DNA of 64,000 nucleotides from Chitinophagaceae bacterium (lineage in GTDB: Bacteria; Bacteroidota; Bacteroidia; Chitinophagales; Chitinophagaceae). Under the pieces are notes generated by a model, which was given only the letters and a program-made list of their open reading frames with translations, made no database searches and had not been told where the DNA came from. The position numbers and the translations under genes are program-made. The stretch covers positions 62,001 to 126,000 of the forward strand of contig CANFKE010000004.1 in the NCBI GenBank assembly GCA_947447465.1, given 5' to 3'. Of the stretch, positions 9,328 to 18,650 are shown one piece after another. The first letter of the stretch is position 1, and each line of letters opens with the position of its first letter.

Positions 9328-10545
9328 TCAGGATTGGATATAGCAAATGTAGTTTTTATGAACGGCACGAGCAAGAGTTTGATTAACTAATGAATCGTCT
9401 ATTTCCGTTATATTTTTAACTGCGCCGCTTTTCGTTTCAATTTTAATTAATTCCTCATTCGTGTTGTATGTGCTGTTTTTGGCAACCCCATCGAATACGA
9501 AATAATGTAAATATTTATCCTCTATCCCAAATTCCTTTTGTAACGCTTCTCTTTTTTGCGTCAAAATGCTTGCCAAAGATTCAGAACTGAAGATAATTTT
9601 ATAAAGTTTTCTTAAAATCAGCATCTGACACAGTTTGGATAGTATTTTATCTTCATGTGTTTGCCATACTTTTATCGATGCCATCACATCTGTATCGTCC
9701 AACTGGCAATACTTTTCAAGATTCGATGGGTCATTTCTGAAATCTTCCTCAGTCAGATCGCGATATAAAAAATATTTGAACATTGGTGTGGCAAATAGGT
9801 CTTTCCCCTCTCTCGCCAGCTCTTTTGCTCTTTTAAGTATGTTGATCAACAACACTTCTGCACCTAATACTGTCTTGTGCAGATATACCTGCCAGTACAT
9901 AAGTCTGCGTGCTATTATAAATTTTTCTACTGAGTGAACGCCTTTTTCCTCTACCATCAGTTCATGGTCTCTCACGGTCAGCATCTGCAGTATTCGGTCA
10001 TAGCCTATTACTCCTTCCGATACTCCGGTAAAAAAGCTGTCCCTGTTCAGGTAGTCCATTCTGTCCACGTCCATCTGGCTCGATACCAATTGGTGCAAAT
10101 ACTGGCGGGGATAAGAACTATCGAATATTTCTATCGCTGTAGATAGCATACCGCCAAATTCTTTGTTCATCCGCTCCATTATCAGCTTCGACAATACTTC
10201 ATGATGAACGCCTACTATCGTGTTTTCCAGAGAGTGCGAATACGGTCCGTGCCCTACATCATGTAGTAGTGCGGCCAGTCTTGCGGCAATACATTCTTCT
10301 TTGCTGGTAATGATCTCTTTGGTCTTCAGCTCGTCCAATGCCTTACCCATAAGGTGGCACGCTCCCAGTGAATGGTGTAGTCTGGTATGTACAGCACCCG
10401 GATATACCAGATGCGCCATACCCATTTGTTTGATATTTCTCAGCCTTTGAAACCAGGGATGGTCTATGACTTTGATGACCTCAGGTTCAGGAAATCGTAA
10501 AAATCCATATACCGGGTCATTGATAATTTTTACTTTAATACCCAT
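9328..10545 (-). CDS. HD-domain phosphohydrolase (dNTPase/SAMHD1-like)
   Basis: A 405-residue cytoplasmic protein. The metal-binding HD signature is complete: RLHHSLG, then LLHDVGHGPYSHS, then the Asp of DVDRMDYLNRDS. This arrangement is that of the SAMHD1/YdhJ-like HD hydrolases, which act on nucleotides; the actual substrate is not evident. It lies just upstream of lpxD, an order I recall as common in Bacteroidota. It is transcribed with the neighbouring envelope genes, but nothing in its sequence ties it to lipid A. Confidence 0.85.
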   Translation of the reverse strand: MGIKVKIINDPVYGFLRFPEPEVIKVIDHPWFQRLRNIKQMGMAHLVYPGAVHTRLHHSLGACHLMGKALDELKTKEIITSKEECIAARLAALLHDVGHGPYSHSLENTIVGVHHEVLSKLIMERMNKEFGGMLSTAIEIFDSSYPRQYLHQLVSSQMDVDRMDYLNRDSFFTGVSEGVIGYDRILQMLTVRDHELMVEEKGVHSVEKFIIARRLMYWQVYLHKTVLGAEVLLINILKRAKELAREGKDLFATPMFKYFLYRDLTEEDFRNDPSNLEKYCQLDDTDVMASIKVWQTHEDKILSKLCQMLILRKLYKIIFSSESLASILTQKREALQKEFGIEDKYLHYFVFDGVAKNSTYNTNEELIKIETKSGAVKNITEIDDSLVNQTLARAVHKNYICYIQS

Positions 10546-10603
10546 CTACGCTGCTAGTATCGTCTGGTCTGAAATTGTTATTGATCTATTTCCCTCTGCT
10601 GCC

Positions 10604-12913
10604 TTATTCATAATCATCATCTTTGGCGGGAGCTCCGGCAGCATGCTCTTGTATATCTTCAGCCTTAGGTAGTGCTTTTCCTTTACTGTTTTTCATATCG
10701 CCTTTACCATCGCCCGCTGCATCAGCGCCCGTACCGCAATCATCAAATCCTTCAGGTGCTTTAAAGGTAGCCTGCGGATTGATGTTCAGGTTCTTGTCTG
10801 CATATACACGCCTCATAAAGAATGCCCATATTGGTAGTGCGGCTGCAGCACCTTGTCCCAATGATTCACTGCGGAATCTGAACTGTCTGTCATCACAACC
10901 AACCCAGGCTCCGGCTAGTAACTGTGGAGTATAACCTATGAACCACGCATCCGCCTGATTATTGGTAGTACCTGTCTTGCCCGCAATGTCATTCATAAGA
11001 CCATATCTGTGACGCATACGTCCACCCGTACCAAAGTCCACAACTCCCTTCATCATCTTCACCATCTTATAGGCGGTATTCGGATTGATGACTTCTTTTT
11101 GTGTAGGTGCGAAGTTCTTCAGCAACATACCATTCTTGTCCTCTATCCTTACCATAAAGTAAGGCTGAGTATTGGTACCTCCGCTCGGGAACATGCTATA
11201 TGCGCCCATCATCTCGAACAATGAAATATCTGATACGCCCAGTCCGACTGAAGGGAACTTGTCCATTCTGCTGGTGATATTGCATTTGTGTGCAAAGTCA
11301 ACGAACGCGTCTATCCCTACTTGCTTCAATATATATAATGCCGCATTGTTCAGAGACAAGGCTAATGCATACTTCATAGGTACATCGCCATACAACTCTC
11401 CGTTCTGTGCATCATAAGGCTTAGGCATCGATGGGAAACTTTGTGGAGTGGTCTGCACAATGCCGCATGGAGAGAAGCCGTTGTCCACCGCAAAGCAATA
11501 GAGTAGCGGTTTAATGGTAGAACCTACCTGACGTTTGGTATTCACATTCACGTGGTCATACTGGAAGAAGGTATGATCTATACCGCCCACCCATGCTTTC
11601 ACTTCACCGGTGAACGGGTCCATTGCCATAAAGCCCGACTGAAGGAAGGTCTTCATGTATTTGATCGAATCTATAGGACTGATAGTAGTATCCTTGTAGT
11701 GCAGTTTGTTCCAGGCAAATACCCTCGTCTTGTTAGGCTTTGCCATCATGGCCATGGCCTGCTTTTCAGTCATATTGATATCTCTGAACGACTGATAACG
11801 ATCACTGGCTTTGATACTGGAGGTAAGTATGTTCTCTATTGGTTTACCACCTTTGGTCCATATACTACCATCTCGGTAACCGTTTTGCGCCATGAATTGT
11901 TTTTGCAGTTCGGTAAGGTGCTCCTGCATGGCCTCTTCAGCATAGCGTTGCATTCTTACATCTATGGTCGTGTATATTTTTAAGCCGTCCTTATACAGGT
12001 CATACGGGGTCCCGTCCGGCTTTTTCATCTCCTTCAGTATCGCCTTTACCTGTCCTTCCAGCACTTGTCTGAAGTAAGGTGCTATACCGTCATGGTAGTC
12101 AATTTTATGATAATTAAGTGGTGTTTCGTGGTCTTTGAAGCTATCTGCCTGTCCTTCGGTTAGGTAGTTATACTTCACCATCTGGTCCAGAACGGTATTC
12201 CTTCTGTTCTTAGCGCGTTCCGGGTTTTTACGCGGGTTATAGATGGTATTACCTTTCAGCATACCTATCAATATCGCCGCTTCATCTATCGTTACTTTAT
12301 CAGGTGTCTTATTGTAAAAGGTAAGGGATGCATTACGGATACCAAATACATTGTCGCCAAATGGTACCGTATTCAGATAAAGGGTGATGATCTCATTTTT
12401 AGTAAGGTTGCGCTCCAGCTTCACTGCCAATACCCATTCCTTCAGCTTCACAAATGGCAGCAGGAATGTGTTTTCCATATTACGGGGGAACAGGTTCTTG
12501 GCCAACTGCTGGGTAATGGTAGATGAACCACGCTTTTTGTGGATCAGTGCATAGAATGGTATAGCTACAGTAGCTATAGGGTCAATACCCGAATGGTCAA
12601 AAAAACGTGCGTCTTCAGTGGCCAGCAGTGCATTGATGATGTTGGGAGAAATGTCGGTGTACTTACAATTCGATCTGTCCTGTACATAATATCTGCCCAA
12701 TACCGTTCCGTCCGCAGCATACACATCGCTCGATAATGCACTCTGGGGGTTTTCCAGCTCTATCATAGAGGGCATATAGCCTATCATGCCATGGTCTATA
12801 GCTACGATAAGCAAGATAAAGGTCACCAGAAAAAAGATAAAGGAGCGCCAGAGTATGCGTACAGAGCGTTTCCCGCGGGTTGTAGGTTTTATATTGTCAG
12901 GTTGGTTTTTCAA
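10604..12913 (-). CDS. Class A penicillin-binding protein (glycosyltransferase/transpeptidase)
   Basis: A 769-residue peptidoglycan synthase. There is one N-terminal membrane segment (about 20-42). The GT51 glycosyltransferase domain shows ATEDARFFDHSGID (catalytic Glu100) and GSSTITQQLAKN. The transpeptidase domain shows the acylation motif STIK (Ser465), then SLNN and KTGTTNN. The tail after about 735 is Asp/Lys-rich. It polymerises and cross-links cell wall strands in the periplasm. The gene lies 75 bases after the transglutaminase-like gene on the same strand. PBP1A-type is the nearest description. Confidence 0.94.
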   Translation of the reverse strand: MKNQPDNIKPTTRGKRSVRILWRSFIFFLVTFILLIVAIDHGMIGYMPSMIELENPQSALSSDVYAADGTVLGRYYVQDRSNCKYTDISPNIINALLATEDARFFDHSGIDPIATVAIPFYALIHKKRGSSTITQQLAKNLFPRNMENTFLLPFVKLKEWVLAVKLERNLTKNEIITLYLNTVPFGDNVFGIRNASLTFYNKTPDKVTIDEAAILIGMLKGNTIYNPRKNPERAKNRRNTVLDQMVKYNYLTEGQADSFKDHETPLNYHKIDYHDGIAPYFRQVLEGQVKAILKEMKKPDGTPYDLYKDGLKIYTTIDVRMQRYAEEAMQEHLTELQKQFMAQNGYRDGSIWTKGGKPIENILTSSIKASDRYQSFRDINMTEKQAMAMMAKPNKTRVFAWNKLHYKDTTISPIDSIKYMKTFLQSGFMAMDPFTGEVKAWVGGIDHTFFQYDHVNVNTKRQVGSTIKPLLYCFAVDNGFSPCGIVQTTPQSFPSMPKPYDAQNGELYGDVPMKYALALSLNNAALYILKQVGIDAFVDFAHKCNITSRMDKFPSVGLGVSDISLFEMMGAYSMFPSGGTNTQPYFMVRIEDKNGMLLKNFAPTQKEVINPNTAYKMVKMMKGVVDFGTGGRMRHRYGLMNDIAGKTGTTNNQADAWFIGYTPQLLAGAWVGCDDRQFRFRSESLGQGAAAALPIWAFFMRRVYADKNLNINPQATFKAPEGFDDCGTGADAAGDGKGDMKNSKGKALPKAEDIQEHAAGAPAKDDDYE

Positions 12914-12988
12914 TGCCTTACTATTTGTTTATCTGTAATATACTATTTTTTTGATTTACATAGCCTGTTCTCGTCACAAGCCGCAAAT

Positions 12989-15607
12989 TTACACTTCTTT
13001 TTCTTCATCCGGTGGCATGGTAAAAAAGCCGGCCATCCTCACCGGATTCATGAACCCGAACAATTTGTCACTAAATGCGGTTTTACTCCTGACAGTAGTT
13101 AAGAATGGCCGCAGAAATTCATTGACCAATTGTTTTTCTCGCTCATTCAGTGCTTGTTGCGCATATTTTTTCTTCAGGTAAACATTCATAAACGCGGTGA
13201 ACTCAGTGCCGTAATACGGATCTACCGACTGCTTGGCATACTGCATTGGTGTACGGTTGCCACGACTCACCCCTATCATATGCAGGTAATAGGTAGCTGC
13301 CCTGTATGCCCAGTACGGTTGGTCATTATCGGCCCGGGTCGTCTTATATTTATAGATAAAATAACGCAATACTAGCTCAGGCAGTAAGAGCATCAGTAGC
13401 AGGAACATACCTACTATACCCAGCCCTATCCACAGCAACTGTCTGGTCGATATTGGCTTTACCTCCGCTACTTTCTTCTGTTCTTCCTTTGGTGCTGCCT
13501 TGTTCTTATTTTTCAGATACACTTCGTCTATTGGCGTAGGCATAGGCAGACTGTTAATGAGCGATGTCGCGTTTTCATTATCAGCCGGCTCTATTTTTTT
13601 TAATATCTCAGCATAAGACACTGCAGTTCCCTCATCGCCCTTTTGCACCTTCCCTATAGGTATGGTCACACTATCTCTGAAGATGGCAGATACCTTCATG
13701 TCCAGCGATATGCTTACAGGCTGCTCGGGTTTGTATTCTTTATCATGAAATACATAATGCGCTACCTTGAACTGCATGGTCTTTTTCAGCGTGTCCACAT
13801 TTTCTACCACGCCCTCAGCAGCCAGCCAGGCCTTAGGTGGTTGCATGGGTGGTGTGCCGTCTGGTTGCGGGGTAGGGCGGTTCTCATCACTGTTCCCAAC
13901 GGTAGTGTCAAAGTCCAGCCAGCCAAATCCCGGAAAATAGACCTGTATCCAGGCATGTGCCTGATTGGCATAATACCAATACCACCCCTTGTTCTTATCA
14001 CTCCTGTCTTCTGTCAGAAATCCTACCGCTATACGTGATGGGATACCTATGGACCGGAGCATGAAGAGGGTAGCGCCTGCATAGTAGGCGCAATATCCTT
14101 TATGGTTCTCATTCAGAAAGTACAGCAGCTTTGAGGCATTCGGGATATCCGGCTCGCCGGGATTGTCCGTGTATTTATACAGATGCGCTCCGTTCTCGTC
14201 TTTAGAAAGAAAGTAATTTCTGATAGCAATTACCTTATCTACCGGCGTACGGGCGGTGTCTGTTACCTTATGAGCCAGTGCGGTTATCGATTTGAATTTA
14301 TCTCCGCTCGGCATGTAGGTATAGTACTTCATGAACTTGGCATCCACTTTTTCATACCCGCTCACGGTTCTCAATACCTTAAATCGCTGCTCCTGAAATT
14401 GTCTGATAGTAGGGGTGTCCATATTATAGACAAAGTAGGCGCTGTTCAGCGACGATACATAACTCTTGGTGCGGTAGGCCGATCTGAATTTTTCTCTGTA
14501 ATCTTTTTCTACAGTTATCGGCTGAACAAAAAAGCCCACATTAGGTGCCAGATAGGTGCTGGGAGACAGATTACAATTATAGATCTCCACATCCACAATA
14601 TTTCTGGCCATATTGCCCAGGCTATTATGTATCACCATAGTATCCATCTTGGTACCAAACAACGGTATTTTAGATGGGTCTGGCTCAAAGAGGTCATTAT
14701 AAGGAATGGTGGCATCCCTTTCAAACGTTTCGGTCGTAGTGTCGAACTTCGTAAAGTAGAAGGCCGTTAGGTAGAGCGGGTTGGGGTATTTGGTGCCGGG
14801 GAAGTAATTGTCTATGTGCGCACAGAACAGTAATTGTTTATCTCTGTTCAGCGAATTACTCAGTTTGGAATAATCTTTCAGATCAAAGGTGCCATCCTTG
14901 TTCTGCTTCATCATATTATTACCGCCCTTCTTACCGCCACCGCCATATTGGGCCACGGTCTCCTTTATCTGCTTATTCATAATAAGCACCACACTCCACA
15001 GCAGAATGCCCGCCAGTATGCCAAAGGCTACCAGTCGGCGGAAAAGGAACCACCAGAATTTCTTAGACTTGTCTTTATAATTATAGATCTGCTCAGCGGT
15101 AAATATGTTGTAGATAACATATGCTATAGTAGGCAGAAAGGACAGCAGCAATGTTTGTACCGTGTCTATTTTCGCTGTGGCTATAGTGGCTATACAGGCC
15201 GTTAGCATACTCACGGAAATGAACACCGCGAAATACCTGAGCCGTATATATCCCCAGCCTATTAGCCAACCCGCACTGAACAGGATAGCGAATACAAGGA
15301 ACCTTACTGAAGTAAAGAACGAGAACTCACTGGTCGAAAAAGCATCCATCCCCTTATAAGTGCTGAACAGCACAAAAAGCAGGGTCAGGTAAGTAGGCAA
15401 GAAACGAATACGGAAAGAATAGATGAGCGCCGCGGCACCCATACCGGCTGCCATATACAAACTCTGCAGCCATGCCTCGTTCTGCAGTATCGCATACCGC
15501 ACATTAAGGCTGTTGAGCAGGTAATAGCCAATAGCAGCAGTAGGCAACATCAGGAAAATAAGCTTTGCCAGAAACTCATTTACAGGTGTAGCACGTTGTA
15601 TATTCAT
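12989..15607 (-). CDS. Transglutaminase-like membrane protein (TgpA/DUF4129-type)
   Basis: An 872-residue protein. The first roughly 215 residues hold about seven hydrophobic segments, followed by a large extracytoplasmic region. That region contains a transglutaminase-like core: Cys in GYCAYYAGATLFML, His in QAHAWIQVYFPGFGW, and Asp in LDFDTT. Another membrane segment lies at about 720-745, followed by a cytoplasmic tail. The layout is that of TgpA-like proteins, whose substrates are mostly unknown. It precedes the penicillin-binding protein gene on the same strand, suggesting a cell-envelope role (inference). Confidence 0.87.
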   Translation of the reverse strand: MNIQRATPVNEFLAKLIFLMLPTAAIGYYLLNSLNVRYAILQNEAWLQSLYMAAGMGAAALIYSFRIRFLPTYLTLLFVLFSTYKGMDAFSTSEFSFFTSVRFLVFAILFSAGWLIGWGYIRLRYFAVFISVSMLTACIATIATAKIDTVQTLLLSFLPTIAYVIYNIFTAEQIYNYKDKSKKFWWFLFRRLVAFGILAGILLWSVVLIMNKQIKETVAQYGGGGKKGGNNMMKQNKDGTFDLKDYSKLSNSLNRDKQLLFCAHIDNYFPGTKYPNPLYLTAFYFTKFDTTTETFERDATIPYNDLFEPDPSKIPLFGTKMDTMVIHNSLGNMARNIVDVEIYNCNLSPSTYLAPNVGFFVQPITVEKDYREKFRSAYRTKSYVSSLNSAYFVYNMDTPTIRQFQEQRFKVLRTVSGYEKVDAKFMKYYTYMPSGDKFKSITALAHKVTDTARTPVDKVIAIRNYFLSKDENGAHLYKYTDNPGEPDIPNASKLLYFLNENHKGYCAYYAGATLFMLRSIGIPSRIAVGFLTEDRSDKNKGWYWYYANQAHAWIQVYFPGFGWLDFDTTVGNSDENRPTPQPDGTPPMQPPKAWLAAEGVVENVDTLKKTMQFKVAHYVFHDKEYKPEQPVSISLDMKVSAIFRDSVTIPIGKVQKGDEGTAVSYAEILKKIEPADNENATSLINSLPMPTPIDEVYLKNKNKAAPKEEQKKVAEVKPISTRQLLWIGLGIVGMFLLLMLLLPELVLRYFIYKYKTTRADNDQPYWAYRAATYYLHMIGVSRGNRTPMQYAKQSVDPYYGTEFTAFMNVYLKKKYAQQALNEREKQLVNEFLRPFLTTVRSKTAFSDKLFGFMNPVRMAGFFTMPPDEEKEV

Positions 15608-16154
15608 ATAGCTGCATAAAAATAGGGTTTAAACATTTAACGCGTTTGTTAAAATAGTATGGTTGACAAAGAAGCATTATTTTCTATAAATGTCGATCTC
15701 TCATGACGTCATAATATTTTCAGATTATTTGGGATAAATACGGTTCTCATATTTTAATAGTTTTTTACCCTACATGCAATTCGCTTGCAAAAATGAAAAC
15801 CCCAATAATTATATGCTTATAAAAAATATTCGTTACTTCAATTACCATATCCCAATCAACTCATAACCCGCTACTTACATCAATATGTCCACATTTTTGT
15901 GAATATCTTTATTTGCCACACCCATTTACCCGCATTAATTTACACTCGATTTATTTGTTATCCCAAGCTTTCGCAAGTGAAGGGTAGCAATGTTCTTTGA
16001 CATATAAACACTATCTCCACTCCATCCCAATGCCATAATTGGTGCTGATAATTCCTTGCTACTGGCGAACATGTACACCATACAATTGGTGAATAGTCGA
16101 TACGCTCCGTGAAAATGAACGATCTTGATAATAATTTCACCCTGATTTAGAAAA

Positions 16155-16312
16155 TAAAGTGGCAGAAAAACCGGCAGTAAGTGGCAATAAGTGGCAGAAA
16201 GTGGCAGTTTTTGGCAATTTGTTAAAACACACTCAAAACCTTACCCATAGAGCAATACAGCCCAAACACAGTCTCTAAAACTGCCACTTTTATTAAAAAC
16301 TGCCACTTTTCT
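16155..16312 (+). repeat. AAGTGGCA/TGCCACTT element, copy A
   Basis: The left arm has several direct copies of (A)AGTGGCA(G) spaced 10-11 bases apart. The centre carries CAAAACCTTACCCATAG at 16234-16250. The right arm has two inverted copies (CTGCCACTTTT) separated by ATTAAAAA. The arms are complementary and could form a long hairpin. It matches the reverse complement of 43394-43537 along its whole length with scattered differences. Confidence 0.8.
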
Positions 16313-16338
16313 GATCACAAGTAGTTTGTTCTCTGGTA

Positions 16339-16358
16339 GAGACGCATAATTGCGTCTC
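16339..16358. repeat. REP-like hairpin GAGACGCA-TAAT-TGCGTCTC
   Basis: Perfect 8-bp stem with a TAAT loop, preceded by GTA. GTAGAGACGCA also appears once, without its partner arm, at 43332-43342. Hairpins of this form are scattered repeats in many genomes; no T-tract follows, so it is probably not a terminator. Confidence 0.6.
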
Positions 16359-16432
16359 CACAGCGACAGTGCCCCATCGACCCGGTAAAAATATACATGA
16401 ACACCAACAGGTAACTTATTTAGTGAACCACA

Positions 16433-16846
16433 CTATTCAATAAACCTCTCTTTCAGCTCAGCAGTAGGCACCATGCATTCATTTTGTTCACCAAACCATT
16501 GATAACGGTGCTTGGCCACAAAATTATAGAGCCCGTCCCTCACAAATCGAGGAAGTATATAGCCCGCAAGCAGAAAAGAATACCAGCCTCCCAATAGCTT
16601 AAAGACTTGCAGTACGGCCGATGATCGGGTATAATATTGATGGTTGTAGAACAGTATGACACTGCCTGCCTTACCATCGGCTATCGTCACCTGCTTCAAC
16701 GCAGCGGCTCCTGCGGCCGACTGTAGCGGTGCAAAAAGGAATTGCTTCTTTTTATCTGATCTGATTATTCTTTGAACGGTAGCATTGCACAAATTGCAGA
16801 CCCCGTCAAAGAACACTATCGGCCTTCCGGATGTCTGCTGTTGCAT
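16433..16846 (-). CDS. Thiol-disulfide oxidoreductase DCC family protein (DUF393)
   Basis: A 137-residue protein with the family signature near its N-terminus: IVFFDGVCNLCNATVQ, where the two Cys of CNLC form the presumed redox pair and DGVC gives the family its DxxCxxC look. A later YTRSSAVLQVFKLLGG segment is also typical. No signal peptide is visible. Members are predicted thioredoxin-like redox proteins with little experimental work. It lies three bases downstream of the small lipoprotein gene on the same strand, so the two are probably co-transcribed. Confidence 0.88.
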   Translation of the reverse strand: MQQQTSGRPIVFFDGVCNLCNATVQRIIRSDKKKQFLFAPLQSAAGAAALKQVTIADGKAGSVILFYNHQYYTRSSAVLQVFKLLGGWYSFLLAGYILPRFVRDGLYNFVAKHRYQWFGEQNECMVPTAELKERFIE

Positions 16847-16849
16847 AAA

Positions 16850-17110
16850 CTATATTTTAGGTGTCTTTAAAGTGGTATCAGCTTTAGCATGTGCTTTTAT
16901 CAAAGAGTCTGCTTTCCCCTTTACTTCTATTTTAAGACGGTATTGCAGATCTCTGTTAGCCTGCTCTATAATGGCCTTACTTCTGGCATTCATAATAGAG
17001 TCCACCTGTTGTTTTATTTCTTTTTTGGTAAGCGGTACTGCTGCCTTCTCTTTTGTACACGAGGTCCACGTAATTGCTGAGACCATCAGTGCCAGCATTG
17101 TTTTATTCAT
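16850..17110 (-). CDS. Small predicted lipoprotein
   Basis: An 86-residue protein from the ATG at 17108-17110. A longer frame exists upstream but would run across the DUF4294 gene and its promoter, and is rejected. The start is supported by an exact -7 box seven bases upstream and by an immediate signal peptide ending in a lipobox-like TSC-T (Cys18). The mature part is short, charged and probably helical (Lys/Ala/Asp-rich). No family is recognised. It is co-directional with, and three bases from, the DCC oxidoreductase gene. Confidence 0.7.
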   Translation of the reverse strand: MNKTMLALMVSAITWTSCTKEKAAVPLTKKEIKQQVDSIMNARSKAIIEQANRDLQYRLKIEVKGKADSLIKAHAKADTTLKTPKI

Positions 17111-17117
17111 AAGGGTG

Positions 17118-17125
17118 CAAAAATA
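17118..17125 (-). promoter_or_regulatory. -7 box TATTTTTG (minus strand)
   Basis: Exact TAnnTTTG seven bases before the lipoprotein ATG. A TTTG lies 16 bases further upstream (17142-17145), close to the expected -33 spacing. The transcript would have almost no leader. Confidence 0.65.
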
Positions 17126-17236
17126 CTTTATATATCTGCTGCAAACAACGTGCCGATAAAGTAAGTATGGAATATTAACAGTTTGTTTGTAGCTGCTTGG
17201 GTTACTTTTTATAACAAATGCCATTAATAATAATAG

Positions 17237-17244
17237 TAAATTTG
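17237..17244 (+). promoter_or_regulatory. -7 box TAAATTTG for the DUF4294 gene
   Basis: Exact TAnnTTTG ending seven bases before the ATG at 17252, so the transcript is probably leaderless. No clear -33 element. Confidence 0.55.
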
Positions 17245-17251
17245 AATAAGG

Positions 17252-17905
17252 ATGTACAGGTCGTTCATATATATTGTGCTTTGGGTATCGGTGCTTTCCG
17301 GGGTATCTGCACGCACCTGTGCACAGCAGTTGGGTATAAACGATACTATTCGGTTGGGCGGAGTGATCGTTGATGGTAAGACCTATCCTTTTGTATTCTT
17401 GCCCGAATACGAGATCAAAGACAGGATGAGGAATGAACAGGAAAGGCTGCGCCTCAATCAGCTGCGCAGCAGGGTCTATGCTACTTATTCTTATGCGCTT
17501 ACCGCAGCCGCCATATTCAAAAAGGTAAAGGCCGATATGGACACCATGGACAGAAGGCGCGACCGCAAAAAGTATATGAGGGATATAGACCGCCAACTGG
17601 ATGCCGCTTTTAAGCAACCGCTTAAGAATATGTCTATAGAGCAGGGGCATGTACTCATTTCGCTCATTAACAGGCAGACTGGAGATAATTGCTACCATGT
17701 TATCAGAGAGTTGAAAGGTGGATTATCAGCGGTCATGTGGCAGTCTGTAGGCGTATTTTTCAATAATAACCTCAGAAAAGATTACGATCCCGAAGGGGAT
17801 GATAAAGACACCGAGATGATAGTACGGGAACTGGAAGCCTCTACTGCCTACCGTTATCAGCTCTACCTGCAGGATGAACTCATGAAAAAGGTGAGTAAAA
17901 GGTAA
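17252..17905 (+). CDS. DUF4294 domain-containing exported protein
   Basis: A 217-residue protein. A signal peptide at about 1-25 (cleavage near CAQQ) is followed by the family's opening strand segment (TIRLGGVIVDGKTYPFVFLP) and then a helical region rich in Arg, Lys and Tyr. I recognise it as DUF4294, a Bacteroidota-restricted family of unknown function. It is divergent from the small lipoprotein gene across 141 bases that hold both promoters. No catalytic motif is visible. Confidence 0.8.
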   Translation: MYRSFIYIVLWVSVLSGVSARTCAQQLGINDTIRLGGVIVDGKTYPFVFLPEYEIKDRMRNEQERLRLNQLRSRVYATYSYALTAAAIFKKVKADMDTMDRRRDRKKYMRDIDRQLDAAFKQPLKNMSIEQGHVLISLINRQTGDNCYHVIRELKGGLSAVMWQSVGVFFNNNLRKDYDPEGDDKDTEMIVRELEASTAYRYQLYLQDELMKKVSKR

Positions 17906-18002
17906 TTACCTCAAAGTAGGGTAGCACATCAGGTCACATACTAAACTGTTGTGCATTTAAGTAAAGCAAAAAATAAGATCACACAAACACACTAATATAT
18001 AC

Positions 18003-18557
18003 ATGTCACAACATAAATTATTTATGGTATTGATTGGCTGTCGTCCTCAGGGGCGCAGCATTGAGCAGCACGATATATTTTTCGGTATCGCCTCATCTAT
18101 GAAAGAACTTATTCCTGCTATCAAAGCATTCTGGCCCGAGGCCAAGGGCAAGATGCATGTCGATGCATGGAGAGAAGTGACCAATGCCAATGGATACAAA
18201 GTTGCCGTTGTAGAGAAAGGAGCCTCACCAACACAGGGCGGACAACTTTATTTCGTGAACCTGGGCGGCTACAAACCTGGAGATTTTGAAGAATACCATT
18301 ATAAGATGGTCATTGCAGGTCCCGATATGGCAGCCGCCGTAAAATTGTCTAAGCAGACGGCTTTCTACAAACACATGGGTTTTAAAGGTGCAGAGTCACA
18401 TATAGACGATAAATTTGGCGTAGATGTTGACGATATTTTTGTGGTACAGGATATGCTGCAAGGTGCAGCTCAGCATTTCGATATTCTGGTGGAGCCCGGC
18501 TTCGATGGCCCTGAAGATCAGATGAACATAGGTTACTTCAAACTCGATAAGTTATAG
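18003..18557 (+). CDS. DUF1543 domain-containing protein
   Basis: A 184-residue soluble protein. It opens with KLFMVLIGCRPQGRSIEQHD, typical of DUF1543, and a second similar half begins near GDFEEYHYKMVIAG, so the fold looks internally duplicated. No signal peptide. Function unknown. It is a single gene, 97 bases after the DUF4294 gene, converging on the NAD(P)-binding protein gene with a strong stem-loop between them. Confidence 0.82.
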   Translation: MSQHKLFMVLIGCRPQGRSIEQHDIFFGIASSMKELIPAIKAFWPEAKGKMHVDAWREVTNANGYKVAVVEKGASPTQGGQLYFVNLGGYKPGDFEEYHYKMVIAGPDMAAAVKLSKQTAFYKHMGFKGAESHIDDKFGVDVDDIFVVQDMLQGAAQHFDILVEPGFDGPEDQMNIGYFKLDKL

Positions 18558-18559
18558 TC

Positions 18560-18601
18560 TTTTGATAAGCCCGGCCTGTTTACAGGACGGGCTTATCAAA
18601 A
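18560..18601. terminator. Stem-loop between convergent genes
   Basis: Fourteen-base-pair perfect stem (18560-18573 with 18588-18601), with a smaller CCTG/CAGG hairpin nested in the loop. It sits three bases after the DUF1543 stop. A T-tract after the stem is absent on both strands, so terminator activity is probable rather than certain. Confidence 0.6.
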
Positions 18602-18650
18602 AATGGCTCAGGTAAACGGATTGCAAAAGGTCCTGAACTGAGGGTAAGAA

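Larger units (their letters stand above)
15608..16432. other. Gene-free region A, 825 bp, with repeat element
   Basis: No convincing gene. A 60-codon frame on the minus strand at 15958-16140 has no protein-like features. The region holds an AAGTGGCA repeat element (16155-16312), a GAGACGCA hairpin (16339-16358) and the sequence TTTTTGTGAATATCTTTATTT near 15894. All three have counterparts, in the opposite orientation and the same order, in the gene-free region at 42964-43892. Confidence 0.75.

Noticed and set aside
15703-15712. ATGACGTCAT palindrome
   Set aside because: A single 10-base palindrome in AT-rich DNA with no partner copy; not enough to call an operator.
15958-16140. 60-codon minus-strand frame in gene-free region A
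   Set aside because: No signal, motif or promoter; region aligns as noncoding with region B, where the frame is not kept.
16155-16312. AAGTGGCA array as a CRISPR
   Set aside because: Units are 8-11 bases with almost no spacers, and no cas gene is present.
17111-17698. Long upstream extension of the small lipoprotein frame
   Set aside because: It runs antisense through the DUF4294 gene and its promoter, and the signal peptide and -7 box place the start at 17110.
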